Positions 31,821 through 40,649 of a DNA stretch of 40,781 nucleotides are shown here, piece after piece. The DNA is from an uncultured Spirochaetales bacterium (lineage in GTDB: Bacteria; Spirochaetota; Spirochaetia; Sphaerochaetales; Sphaerochaetaceae), in contig CASEGX010000046.1 in assembly GCA_949287505.1 (NCBI GenBank), forward strand, positions 1 to 40,781. Direction: 5' to 3'. Numbering within the stretch: the stretch's first letter is position 1; each line of letters begins with the position of its first letter. The notes under the pieces are model-generated. The model was not told the DNA's origin and searched no databases. It worked only from the letters and a program-made list of their open reading frames with translations. The position numbers were made by a program, and so were the translations under genes.

Positions 31821-32939
31821 TCACAAAGCTGAGAGGGAGAGAAAAGCCGTATATGCGGTTGCAAATGCCCATGTGAGGCTATATCCTCCGCAGTCGGCAT
31901 CAACATCGATTATGTCTCCCGCAAAGTAAAGACCCGGTACCAGCTTTGATTCCATTGTAGCGGGATTTATCTCCACAGTCTTCACTCCACCGGCTGTGGA
32001 CATGGCACTTGCCGCAATGGGCGAGGCAATGAATCTGCAGTTTCGCAATGTCTCTTCAGCCTTCCTTGCTTCCTGAGCAGAGAGATTGGCGATTTTCTTC
32101 TCTGCCGTGTTCTCAAGCAATGCTGTGACAAGGCGGGGCGGGACAGGAACGGCATTCTTTAAGAGCATTGCACCTTTGTCCTTTCTCAGGGCGTTTATAT
32201 CCACATTGCAGAATTCTATTGAGATTTCCTCTTTCCCGTTCATCAGATATGAAAAGTTCTCTGCTGCCGGCCCGGATATCCCTCTTGCTGTTATGACTGC
32301 GTCTCCCTCACACCTTTTCTTTCCTTTCTTGATTGCGATATGCGCTGTAATTCCTTCTGCTTCTTTCATTGATGGTTGCAGGGCAAGGGCAGAAAGGGCA
32401 GGGCGTGGTGCTGTTATGCTGTGTCCAAGCATTGCGGCAAGATGATACCCAGATCCATCCGATCCAGTCTGTGGGTATGCCATCCCGCCCGTTGTCAGAA
32501 TCACATGCTCTGCTTCTATGATTCCTGTCTTTGTTTTTATTGAGAAATGATTTCCATCTGTTTCTATTCCGATGGCTTTCTCTCTTATTATCCGAGGTTT
32601 GTGTTTTGTGAGAACGCGAAGGATGTCTCCGGCATTTCCTCCCTTAGGGAATATCTTCCCGTTCTCATCCGAGGGGATGATCCCGAGAGATCTCATGCGG
32701 TCGATTATATCCTCATTCGTATGAGAATAGAGAACCTTCCTTATGAAAGGAAGGCTTCCGTGATAATGTGTAAGTAGGTCTTCAATGCTGCCACTATGCG
32801 TATAATTGCAGCGGCCTCCACCGGTGAGGAGGAGTTTTCTACCGCACTCACCATTGCCTTCCAGGATTACGGCATCTGGAATGAGTGATGAGGCATACAG
32901 TCCTGCAGCTCCTCCTCCGATTATGAGTGTTTTAATCAT
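31821..32939 (-). CDS. HI0933-family FAD-dependent oxidoreductase
   Basis: This 372-residue flavoprotein begins with the FAD-binding GGGAAGLYAS and has the family signature GRKLLLTGGGRCNYT. It ends with GLYFAGDIIDVDADCGGYSLTWAFATA, the second FAD contact. Members include YhiN and BaiN; the physiological substrate is mostly unknown. The start overlaps the aspS stop by 8 bp, so the two are coupled. The stop abuts the OsmC promoter. Confidence 0.92.
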   Translation of the reverse strand: MIKTLIIGGGAAGLYASSLIPDAVILEGNGECGRKLLLTGGGRCNYTHSGSIEDLLTHYHGSLPFIRKVLYSHTNEDIIDRMRSLGIIPSDENGKIFPKGGNAGDILRVLTKHKPRIIREKAIGIETDGNHFSIKTKTGIIEAEHVILTTGGMAYPQTGSDGSGYHLAAMLGHSITAPRPALSALALQPSMKEAEGITAHIAIKKGKKRCEGDAVITARGISGPAAENFSYLMNGKEEISIEFCNVDINALRKDKGAMLLKNAVPVPPRLVTALLENTAEKKIANLSAQEARKAEETLRNCRFIASPIAASAMSTAGGVKTVEINPATMESKLVPGLYFAGDIIDVDADCGGYSLTWAFATAYTAFLSLSAL

Positions 32940-34719
32940 CCTGCTTCTGCACTACAGCAAGATGCAGTTCTTCAAGCTGTGCCTGATCGACATATGACGG
33001 GCTGTCATCCATCGGAGAGAGCGCTGCTGTATTCTTCGGGAAGGCGATTACTTCCTTGATTGACTGCTCGTTTGCGATGATCATGCAGAGCCTGTCGATT
33101 CCCGGTGCGATTCCTCCATGTGGTGGTGGACTGAAACGGAATGCATCGAGGAGGAAGCCGAAACGCTCCTTTGATACATCATCTGGTATGTTGCAGATTC
33201 TGAAAATCCTCTTCTGGAGTTCAACATCATGGATTCTTATAGAGCCTGAAGCAAGCTCGTAGCCGTTGAGCACGAGGTCATAGAGATCTCCCTTTACTGA
33301 ACCCGGATCAGATTCAAGAGTATCAAGATACTCTACCTGAGGCATTGAGAACATATGATGTGCAGCTTCCCAGTGTCCTTCGTCCTCATTGTATTCAAAG
33401 AGCGGGAAGTCGATGATCCAGCAGAACTCAAAGCCAGGTTTTATAAGTCCAAGATCAGAACCGAGGCGTGAGCGCACGGCTCCCATGGATGTACAGCACT
33501 TCTTCCAGTCTTTCTCCGCTATAAGGAGGATGACATCTCCGTCCTGTGCGCCTGTTTCCTGAAGAACTTCGCTTTCCATTCCCTGGAAGAACTTGGATAC
33601 ACCGCCTGATACAGAACCGTTCTCGCACTTCATCCATGCCAGACCATGTGCTCCATAGATCTTTGCAGCACTCTCAAGCTCTGAGAGGTACTTCCTTGTA
33701 TATTCATGACCCTCAGTCTTCGGTGCGACGACATATTTCACATAGCCGCCTTCTGCGAGAGTGTCAGTGAAGGCCTTGAAAGAGGATTTTGCTGCGAAAG
33801 AGGAGGCATCCTTTATCTCCACGCCAAACCTGAGATCCGGCTTGTCACAGCCATAGGTATTCATCGCATCATGGTATGCTATGCGGCGGAAATGTAGAGG
33901 GAGCTCCACGTTGAGCACCTTCTTGAATACGTTTCTGAAGAGATCTTCCATGAGAGAGAGGACATCATCGCGTTTGACATAGCTCATCTCGATATCGAGC
34001 TGTGTGAACTCAAGCTGTCTGTCTCCTCTCGGATCCTCATCCCTGTAGCAGCGGGCTATCTGGAAATACTTGTCAAATCCTGAAACCATCAGAAGCTGCT
34101 TGTACAGCTGCGGAGACTGTGGCAGTGCGAAGAATTTGCCGGGATATATTCTCGATGGAACGAGGAAGTCCCTTGCTCCTTCAGGTGTGCTCCTGATGAG
34201 TGTCGGCGTTTCAATCTCGAGGAAATCTGTGTTATAGAAGTATTCCCTTATCGCTTTGACTATCTCATGGCGCATCTTTATTCTCTTCTGCATTCCGAAG
34301 CATCTGAGATCAAGATATCTGTATTTGAGTCTGAGATCCTCTCTTGAATTGTTCTCTTCATCAATCATGAAGGGGAGAGTGTCGCATTTTGAGAGTATAT
34401 CGATTTTCTCTGCCTTGACCTCAATCTCTCCTGTAGCCATATCTGCATTGATCATTTCGTCAGGGCGACGTCTTACTATGCCACGTACGGCTATGCAGTA
34501 TTCCAGTTTCAGCTCATTTGCCTTTGCCTGAAGTTCCTCACTTGCATCATCATCTACAACGACCTGTGTGATACCATAGCGATCGCGGAGATTGATGAAA
34601 TGCAGTGCTCCGTGATTCCTGTTTCTGTGCACCCATCCGTTGAGTACTACCGTTTTTCCCTCATCTGCAGCTCTGAGACTGCCGCATGTGGCTGTGCGCT
34701 GCATGAATGCTTCTTCCAT
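32932..34719 (-). CDS. aspS: Aspartyl-tRNA synthetase, bacterial type
   Basis: This 595-residue class II synthetase has an N-terminal OB-fold anticodon domain (VVLNGWVHRNRNHG), motif 2 in ARCYRDEDPRGDRQLEFTQ, an internal GAD domain of the bacterial form, and motif 3 in GGIAPGIDRLCM. GGAGG lies 5-6 nt before the ATG, and a TAATAT-like -10 lies just upstream (34741-34747 area). It cannot be told from this window whether it is discriminating or also charges tRNA-Asn. Confidence 0.97.
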   Translation of the reverse strand: MEEAFMQRTATCGSLRAADEGKTVVLNGWVHRNRNHGALHFINLRDRYGITQVVVDDDASEELQAKANELKLEYCIAVRGIVRRRPDEMINADMATGEIEVKAEKIDILSKCDTLPFMIDEENNSREDLRLKYRYLDLRCFGMQKRIKMRHEIVKAIREYFYNTDFLEIETPTLIRSTPEGARDFLVPSRIYPGKFFALPQSPQLYKQLLMVSGFDKYFQIARCYRDEDPRGDRQLEFTQLDIEMSYVKRDDVLSLMEDLFRNVFKKVLNVELPLHFRRIAYHDAMNTYGCDKPDLRFGVEIKDASSFAAKSSFKAFTDTLAEGGYVKYVVAPKTEGHEYTRKYLSELESAAKIYGAHGLAWMKCENGSVSGGVSKFFQGMESEVLQETGAQDGDVILLIAEKDWKKCCTSMGAVRSRLGSDLGLIKPGFEFCWIIDFPLFEYNEDEGHWEAAHHMFSMPQVEYLDTLESDPGSVKGDLYDLVLNGYELASGSIRIHDVELQKRIFRICNIPDDVSKERFGFLLDAFRFSPPPHGGIAPGIDRLCMIIANEQSIKEVIAFPKNTAALSPMDDSPSYVDQAQLEELHLAVVQKQDD

Positions 34720-34760
34720 AGATTCCTCCGGATACCGAGGATATTATCATCTCAGAAGAC

Positions 34761-34829
34761 AAAAGAAAAGCGAGCATGAGCTGTTTGTCCGTGGGGGGAT
34801 CTGAGGTTTTCTGCGTTCATGCTCGCTGA
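34761..34829 (-). terminator. Large terminator hairpin with C-rich loop
   Basis: AGCGAGCATGA (34769-34779) pairs perfectly with TCATGCTCGCT (34817-34827) and extends by two more pairs. On the minus strand it is followed by TTTTCTTTT. The long loop contains a run of six C residues. It ends a transcript coming from the 34830-35100 region or from carB, just before the aspS promoter. Confidence 0.65.
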
Positions 34830-35086
34830 CTGTAATATCGCACGTTTGAATGGTTTTGAAAATGAATTTATCGTGAAGATTTAGCTTGTTTTTTCTGTGC
34901 ATCAGGGGCAGAAAAGTCGGACAAAACGGCTCACTCTTCTCTCCTGTTATGAAAAGTGCTTACAAAACAGCGGTTTTTGTTCCCTGAAGGATTAATTGAT
35001 ACAAATTTAGCAATATGGCTTAAATAACTTAACGAGTATTAAGTACTAATCTTTGTTTAGTATGATTTCTCTTTGTAGAAACCGGA
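34830..35086 (-). ncRNA. Possible transcript between carB and aspS
   Basis: This stretch has no credible gene. It is AT-rich and contains an ACTTAA/TTAAGT inverted repeat (35029-35046 area) and an ACAAAA-rich hairpin near 34963-34980. A sigma-54-like site lies at its upstream end and a strong terminator at its downstream end, so a minus-strand small RNA of up to about 330 nt is possible. Confidence 0.25.
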
Positions 35087-35095
35087 TAAAAAGAG

Positions 35096-35113
35096 TTGCG
35101 AACCATCTGCCAA
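35096..35113 (-). promoter_or_regulatory. Sigma-54-like site after carB
   Basis: On the minus strand TTGGCAGATGGTTCGCAA keeps the GG and GC pairs at the canonical distance and shares the flanking CA and T. It departs from consensus at three positions, so it is a weaker match than the sites at 10509 and 10630. Confidence 0.35.
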
Positions 35114-35116
35114 GGT

Positions 35117-35151
35117 GTGACAGGCTCCACCTGGAAGTGGAGCCCGATCAC
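35117..35151 (-). terminator. Hairpin directly after carB
   Basis: GGCTCCAC/GTGGAGCC (35123-35130 with 35137-35144) is a perfect 8-bp stem, with an outer GTGA/TCAC pair. It begins next to the carB stop but lacks a T-run. Confidence 0.45.
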
Positions 35152-38100
35152 TCATTTTGAACCTTTGGGAAGTTCTCGTACGATAAAGCGGTTTTCCTGC
35201 AGATATCGTATTGCTTCAACCGCAGCGCGTGCCGCGCTTGTCGTTGTTGTGTACGGAATATGAGCCTTCACTGTTTCCGTTCTTATATCATCATCGCTCT
35301 GGCGTGATCTGAAACCCATAGGTGTGTTGATGATGAGATCGGCTTTCTTTTCCCGTATATAGTCTACGATATTGGGATGCCCGTCCTGTGTTTTCAGCAC
35401 CACATCGGCAAGTATTCCCTCGCTGTAGAGATCTCTTGCGGTTCCCTTTGTCGCAAGAATATGGAATCCGAGCTCCTCCAGTGCCTTTGCTATCGGAACA
35501 ATTGTTTTTCTGTCCTTGCTGTTCACGCTGATGATGACTCTTCCCTTTGTCGGAAGCTTGTTGAAAGCTGCGGCCTGGCTCTTTGCGTATGCTTCTCCGA
35601 AAGTGCGGCCATAACCGACAACCTCGCCAGTGCTTCTCATCTCCGGTCCCAGTGCAGGATCCACATGAGGGAAGCGGTCAAAGGAGAACACAGCTTCCTT
35701 GATGGCCCATCCTGTTATGCAGCGGCCCTCGGCATAGCCTCCTTCCTCTTTTACCAGACCCTGCTTCACAAGATCTTCTCCCTGCCATACCCTGACGGCA
35801 GCTTCCACAAGATCCACTCCGCTGGACTTTGAGATGAATGGTACGGTGCGGCTTGCTCTCGGGTTGACCTCGATAATGTAGAGCTTGCCATCTTTTTCCG
35901 CAAACTGGATGTTCATGAGACCGCGGACATTCAGATACTGCGCCAGACGCAGCGTCCATTCCTTCATCTCTTTCAGGATCTCTGGTTTGCTCTTGTATGG
36001 CGGGAAGACCGCGGCACTGTCTCCGGAGTGTATTCCGGCAGCCTCTATGTGCTGCAGTATTCCTCCGATGTATACGGATTTTCCATCTGAGACCGCATCC
36101 AGATCATATTCAAAAGCATCCTCTAGGAACTGATCCACGAGAACAGGGGAGGATGGGGAGACCGTGACTTCAGGCTTCCTGATGAATTCCTCAAGCCCCT
36201 CGTCATCATAGGCGATGAACATTGCCCGTCCTCCGAGAACGAAGGATGGACGGAGAAGGACTGGGAAGCCGATCTCGTGTGCCTTTTCCTTTATCTCGCT
36301 GATACTTGCTGCGCTCCTGTTTTCAGGCTGCCTAAGCTGCAGTTTCTTCACAAGCGCAGAGAAAAGTCCTCTGTCCTCAGTCTCATCGATGCTAGAAAGG
36401 GAAGTCCCTATGATATTTGCACCGTTCTTCTCAAGCTCTGCAGCCATATTGAGAGGTGTCTGGCCACCAAGCTGGACAACAACATCCCTCGTACCTTCCT
36501 TTTCCATGATTGCAAGCACATCCTCTGCTGTAAGCGGGGATATGTAGAGCCTGTCCGATGTGTTGTAGTCCGTGGATACTGTCTCAGGGTTGCTGTTTAT
36601 CATCACGGTTTTCCTGCCAAAGCGTCTGAAAGCTCTGGACGAGAGCGTGCAGCATGTATCGAACTCAAGTCCCTGTCCGATCCTGTTGGGCCCGGATGCT
36701 ATGATGATGACGGCATCCTTTCCCAGACCTTCACCTTCGTCTCCTTCACCGTAGGATGTGTAGCAGTATGGTGTGAGCGCTTTGAATTCTCCTGCACATG
36801 TGTCGACATAGTGGCGGGAACACACAAGATGCTCAGGAATACTGCTTCCGGAAAGCTTCTCGATGTATTTGTCCGACAGTCCTGCCTGCTTTGCCTTGAG
36901 ATAGAGATCCTTTGTCAGCTTGCCTTTTCCAAGCTCATCTTCCAGCTCTTTTTCTTCCATGAGAAGTGAGAGGAAATAGATGTCAAAACCTGTTATTTCT
37001 GAAAGCTTTTCCAGGTCTTTCTCTCCTTTCTTTATCGCGGTGAAGGCTGCAAGGTATCTGAGAGGGTGTGCAGATCTCAGAAGAAGCTTTGCATCGTATT
37101 TTTTCTCATCAAGCGGCATTATGCCCTCAAGCTTCTGCTCTGAGGATCTGAAAGCCTTGTTCATGGCCTCCAGCGCAGTGCGTCCGAGAGCAAGAGTCTC
37201 TCCTACGGATCTCATCTGGGTTCCCAGTGCAGATGCCTCAAGAGGGAACTTCTCGAGCTCAAAGCGCGGAACCTTCACTGCAACATAATCAAGGGCCGGC
37301 TCGAAACAGGAAACTGATTCTCCAGTAATCTCATTCTCGACCTCATCAAGGCTGTAGCCGACTGCAAGCTTTGCGGAAATCCTTGCAATGGGGAATCCTG
37401 TTGCCTTGCTTGCGAGTGCTGACGAGCGTGAGACGCGGGGATTCATCTCGATGACAATCATTCTCGAATGATCAGGGGAGAGTGCGAACTGCACATTCGA
37501 ACCTCCGCAGTCTACACCGACAGCCCGCAGGATCTCGATGGATGCAGTCCTCATTTTCTGGTATTCGCGGTCATTGAGTGTCTGGATAGGAGCGATAGTG
37601 ATGCTGTCGCCTGTATGAACACCCATCGGATCCACATTCTCGATGGAGCAGACGATGATGGCATTATCCTTCCTGTCCCTCATGACTTCCATCTCGAACT
37701 CTCTCCATCCAATGAGTGATTCCTCGATCAGGATCTCTCCTACAGGACTCATCTCCAGAGCATGTTCGCAAAGCGGTATGAAATCCTCTTCCTTCTCTGC
37801 AATGGATCCTCCCATTCCTCCGAGCGTGAATGAAGGGCGGATAATGAGAGGCAGCGGTATTTCATTCTTTATTGCAAGCGCTTCCTCGATGCTGTGGGCG
37901 ACTCCGCTTCTGGCACTCTCGTATCCGAGAGATGTGATTATCTCCTTGAATTTTCCTCTGTCTTCTGCCTTTTCAATGGCTTCTGCAGATGCGCCGATTA
38001 CCTTGACTCCGTACTTGTCGAGGATTCCTTCCTTCTGGAGTTCCATGGTCAGGTTGAGAGCTGTCTGTCCTCCCATTGTCGAGAGAATCGCATCAGGCCC

Positions 38101-38340
38101 GACCTGGTCAAATATTCTCTCAATGTACTCTTTCTTGAGAGGTTCAAGGAAAATATGGTCTGCCAGGCCTGGTGTAGTCATTACTGTCGCAGGATTCGGG
38201 TTGATAAGAGAAACCTCGTATCCTTCTTCTTTCAGCGCCCTTACAGCCTGGTTTCCAGAGTAGTCGAACTCACAGGCCTGTCCGATGACGATAGGGCCTG
38301 AACCGATTACCAATATGTGGTGGATATCATCTCTTCTCAT
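35152..38340 (-). CDS. carB: Carbamoyl-phosphate synthase large chain
   Basis: This 1062-residue enzyme joins bicarbonate, ammonia from CarA and two ATP into carbamoyl phosphate for pyrimidine and arginine synthesis. Two homologous ATP-grasp halves are visible, starting at VIGSGPIVIGQACEFDYSG and, near residue 550, at ASGPNRIGQGLEFDTCC. The C-terminal MGS-like allosteric domain is present (from about 930, ISVNSKDRKTIVPIAKAL). Full length. It overlaps carA by 4 bp. Confidence 0.98.
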   Translation of the reverse strand: MRRDDIHHILVIGSGPIVIGQACEFDYSGNQAVRALKEEGYEVSLINPNPATVMTTPGLADHIFLEPLKKEYIERIFDQVGPDAILSTMGGQTALNLTMELQKEGILDKYGVKVIGASAEAIEKAEDRGKFKEIITSLGYESARSGVAHSIEEALAIKNEIPLPLIIRPSFTLGGMGGSIAEKEEDFIPLCEHALEMSPVGEILIEESLIGWREFEMEVMRDRKDNAIIVCSIENVDPMGVHTGDSITIAPIQTLNDREYQKMRTASIEILRAVGVDCGGSNVQFALSPDHSRMIVIEMNPRVSRSSALASKATGFPIARISAKLAVGYSLDEVENEITGESVSCFEPALDYVAVKVPRFELEKFPLEASALGTQMRSVGETLALGRTALEAMNKAFRSSEQKLEGIMPLDEKKYDAKLLLRSAHPLRYLAAFTAIKKGEKDLEKLSEITGFDIYFLSLLMEEKELEDELGKGKLTKDLYLKAKQAGLSDKYIEKLSGSSIPEHLVCSRHYVDTCAGEFKALTPYCYTSYGEGDEGEGLGKDAVIIIASGPNRIGQGLEFDTCCTLSSRAFRRFGRKTVMINSNPETVSTDYNTSDRLYISPLTAEDVLAIMEKEGTRDVVVQLGGQTPLNMAAELEKNGANIIGTSLSSIDETEDRGLFSALVKKLQLRQPENRSAASISEIKEKAHEIGFPVLLRPSFVLGGRAMFIAYDDEGLEEFIRKPEVTVSPSSPVLVDQFLEDAFEYDLDAVSDGKSVYIGGILQHIEAAGIHSGDSAAVFPPYKSKPEILKEMKEWTLRLAQYLNVRGLMNIQFAEKDGKLYIIEVNPRASRTVPFISKSSGVDLVEAAVRVWQGEDLVKQGLVKEEGGYAEGRCITGWAIKEAVFSFDRFPHVDPALGPEMRSTGEVVGYGRTFGEAYAKSQAAAFNKLPTKGRVIISVNSKDRKTIVPIAKALEELGFHILATKGTARDLYSEGILADVVLKTQDGHPNIVDYIREKKADLIINTPMGFRSRQSDDDIRTETVKAHIPYTTTTSAARAAVEAIRYLQENRFIVRELPKGSK

Positions 38341-39437
38341 CTTGCCTTCTCCATGAATACATCGAATATGGCTTCAGCTTCTTCCGGTCCCGGAGAGGCT
38401 TCTGGATGGAACTGGACGCTTCTGACGTTGAGACTCTCGTCATAGAGCCCTTCCACCGTCTTGTCATTCGCATTCTCAAACCAGATGGACGCAGTTTTTG
38501 GAAGAGATGAGCGTACTGTCATGAATCCGTGGTTCTGTGCAGTGACAAAGGTCTTTCCTGTGATTGTATCCTTCACTGGCTGGTTCGAACCATGGTGACC
38601 GAATTTCATTTTCTCTGTCTTGCCGCCGATTGCTATTGTTATGATCTGATGTCCGAGGCAGATACCTTCAATAGGGAGCTTGCCGATAAGGGATCTCACG
38701 AGGTCCACCGCGCCGTGAAGGAGTGCAGGATCTCCAGGTCCGTTCGACAGGAAAAGCGCATCAGGGTCATCTTTAAGGATTTCTTCTTTTGTCACATCAT
38801 TCGGAAAGAGTGTGACTGAAGCTCCTCTTTTGTATAGACAGTTTATGATTGACCTTTTGATGCCATAGTCAATGAGCGCAAAGTGCTTCACCGGATTCTC
38901 CGGGGCTTTCTCGAATCCTGTCCCAAGGTCCGGATTGACGATTTTCCTATGCACCGATACTCCATCAATGAGATCTCTTTCCGTTATTTCCGGAAAGGAC
39001 TGAAGGAGCTCCTCCGCTTCTTTTCTCCTATCCTCTGGGAATATGACAGCATTCTGTGATCCATGATCTCTCAGATGAAGTGTCAGGGAACGTGTATCTA
39101 TGCCTTCAATACCAGGCACTCCCTCTCTTTTCATGAATTCATCGAGCGATATCCGTCCAGGAAGCACCGGACCGCGATAGAGTTTCTTGACGACCAGGCC
39201 GGAAGCCTTTATGCCGTTGCTTTCGTTGTCGTCTTCTGATATTCCGTAGTTTCCGATCATCGGGCTTGTCATCGTGACAATCTGCCCTGCATATGATGGA
39301 TCGGTAAGAATCTCCTGATAGCCTGGTATTCCTGTATTGAAAACAGCTTCGCCGATACCTGTTATACCTTCAGCACCAAAAGAGAATCCTCTGTATTCCG
39401 TGCCATCCTTGAGTCTGAGTATAGCCTGTCTTTCCAT
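38337..39437 (-). CDS. carA: Carbamoyl-phosphate synthase small chain
   Basis: This 366-residue glutamine amidotransferase subunit supplies ammonia to CarB. The catalytic triad is intact: Cys260 (GICLGHQ), His344 and Glu346 (FHPEASPGP). The N-terminal CarA domain is complete, with FNTGIPGYQEILTDPSYAGQ. Its stop overlaps the carB start. There is no strong Shine-Dalgarno (only TTGGAC), but a good promoter with upstream direct repeats is present. Confidence 0.97.
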   Translation of the reverse strand: MERQAILRLKDGTEYRGFSFGAEGITGIGEAVFNTGIPGYQEILTDPSYAGQIVTMTSPMIGNYGISEDDNESNGIKASGLVVKKLYRGPVLPGRISLDEFMKREGVPGIEGIDTRSLTLHLRDHGSQNAVIFPEDRRKEAEELLQSFPEITERDLIDGVSVHRKIVNPDLGTGFEKAPENPVKHFALIDYGIKRSIINCLYKRGASVTLFPNDVTKEEILKDDPDALFLSNGPGDPALLHGAVDLVRSLIGKLPIEGICLGHQIITIAIGGKTEKMKFGHHGSNQPVKDTITGKTFVTAQNHGFMTVRSSLPKTASIWFENANDKTVEGLYDESLNVRSVQFHPEASPGPEEAEAIFDVFMEKAR

Positions 39438-39453
39438 CTTTTTTGTCCAAGGA

Positions 39454-39483
39454 ATAGTACAGTGAATCGAAAGAGGTTATCAA
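39454..39483 (-). promoter_or_regulatory. carAB promoter
   Basis: TTGATA (39478-39483) and TACTAT (39454-39459) are on the minus strand with an 18-nt spacer, about 17 nt before the carA ATG. Confidence 0.55.
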
Positions 39484-39500
39484 CGGATATGAAACAAAAA

Positions 39501-39526
39501 CAACACTATGCAACATCTTTGCAACA
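39501..39526 (-). repeat. Direct repeats upstream of carA
   Basis: On the minus strand TGTTGCA occurs twice (39520-39526 and 39509-39515), followed by a partial TGTTG (39501-39505), at 11- and 10-nt steps. They lie on one face of the helix, about 18-43 nt upstream of the -35 box. Confidence 0.5.
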
Positions 39527-40312
39527 TTATTTTGAGATCTTTATATCGCCGGAACAGGTTGTGATTGATACTGTGGCATTTCCTGTTCCTCCACTGTTTC
39601 CTGCTTTTTCGCCGAATAAATCCGTTTTTCCTGTCTCCGTATTCCAGTAAAGGCTCCGTTCGCCTGCGATGATATCAATATCCCCGGACTCTGTGGTGAC
39701 AGAGACGCGCCCAGTTCCTATAGGAACAAGATAAACAGCCCCGCTTCCTGCTGTTGCATTCACATTCTCACCAAGCACTCCGATTGCTCTGATGAAACCC
39801 GTGCTGTTGCTTATTTCCGTCTCGGAGGAAGTGGTGTCCGTCATTATTATGTTCCCGCTCTCGGTTTCTGCCGTGATTTTTCCGGAAGAGACCTCGGATA
39901 CGAGCATGCTTCCGCTTCCGGAAAGGAGCGAGAGCGTGTCAGACATCGTCCGTTCTGCGGCGATATCACCATTGGTGGTTTCTATATCTATGTCCTGGAG
40001 GCGGAGATAGGAGGGAAGGGCGATTTCCAGGATGCCTCTGCCTTTTGTATGGATTGAGATACTATCTCCTTCCTTCTCTATATCGAGCTGGCGGCTGGGA
40101 TGCTTTGTAATGAGCATGTCTGAGCGCTCATCTGCGGAGATAAAGACCGAGGTGCCCTCGGAGACCACTGACAATTCCGTGTTTTCAGAGACAGGAAGAA
40201 TCGTTTCAGGCTCTGTGTCAGAGAGCAGAAGGCTTACGGAAAGAATGGCTGCTATCAGAACAGCCAGTACTATTGAGACTATTACTCTGGGCTTTCCCTT
40301 CGGCCTCATCAT
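39527..40312 (-). CDS. DUF4097-type beta-helical membrane protein
   Basis: This 261-residue protein has one N-terminal membrane helix (about residues 8-31) and then a repetitive, Thr/Ser/Gly/Asp-rich region (ETTNGDIAAE, TAETESGNI, TTESGDIDI, TTCSGDIKI) forming the parallel beta-helix pattern of DUF4097. It would face outward from the cytoplasmic membrane. Its gene overlaps pspC by 4 bp, so it belongs to an envelope-stress (Psp/Lia-like) module. GGAG lies before two adjacent ATGs; the start may be at 40309. Confidence 0.85.
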   Translation of the reverse strand: MMRPKGKPRVIVSIVLAVLIAAILSVSLLLSDTEPETILPVSENTELSVVSEGTSVFISADERSDMLITKHPSRQLDIEKEGDSISIHTKGRGILEIALPSYLRLQDIDIETTNGDIAAERTMSDTLSLLSGSGSMLVSEVSSGKITAETESGNIIMTDTTSSETEISNSTGFIRAIGVLGENVNATAGSGAVYLVPIGTGRVSVTTESGDIDIIAGERSLYWNTETGKTDLFGEKAGNSGGTGNATVSITTCSGDIKISK

Positions 40313-40638
40313 TCTCCTTTCCTGAAGCGTTCGTCCCAGTCCCTTTCCCTGTCATACTTGCGCTTCTTGTTCTCGTAGTCATCGTCTGCTTCTTCAAAGC
40401 TGACATCGATGGTTTCTCCACCTTTATGATCCTTGATTATATCATCATCAGTCTGCATTGGAAGAATCAGGGCAAGAATGAGATAAATTGCTATGCCGGG
40501 AAATATTCCTGTGAAGATGATGATCAGGAGCACGATGAACCTTGTCATGCCTGGATTCAGTTCTCTCCATTCGGCAAGCCCTGTGACCACTCCGAATATC
40601 TCTCCGCGTGGAGAGCGTGTCCATCTTTTAGTTTTCAT
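40309..40638 (-). CDS. PspC-domain protein
   Basis: This 109-residue protein has an N-terminal PspC domain with the typical RSPRGEIFGVVTGLAEW start and a hydrophobic helix (IVLLIIIFTGIFPGIAIY), followed by an acidic, charged tail. PspC proteins sense or respond to membrane stress together with PspA. GGTGGGAAG precedes the ATG. It lies 11 nt after the PspA gene and overlaps the DUF4097 gene. Confidence 0.92.
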   Translation of the reverse strand: MKTKRWTRSPRGEIFGVVTGLAEWRELNPGMTRFIVLLIIIFTGIFPGIAIYLILALILPMQTDDDIIKDHKGGETIDVSFEEADDDYENKKRKYDRERDWDERFRKGE

Positions 40639-40649
40639 CTTCCCACCCC

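Noticed and set aside
34776..34818. Short minus-strand frame inside the aspS upstream hairpin, a possible attenuation leader peptide
   Set aside because: It lacks a ribosome site and is not enriched in Asp codons, so attenuation of aspS by a leader peptide is not supported.
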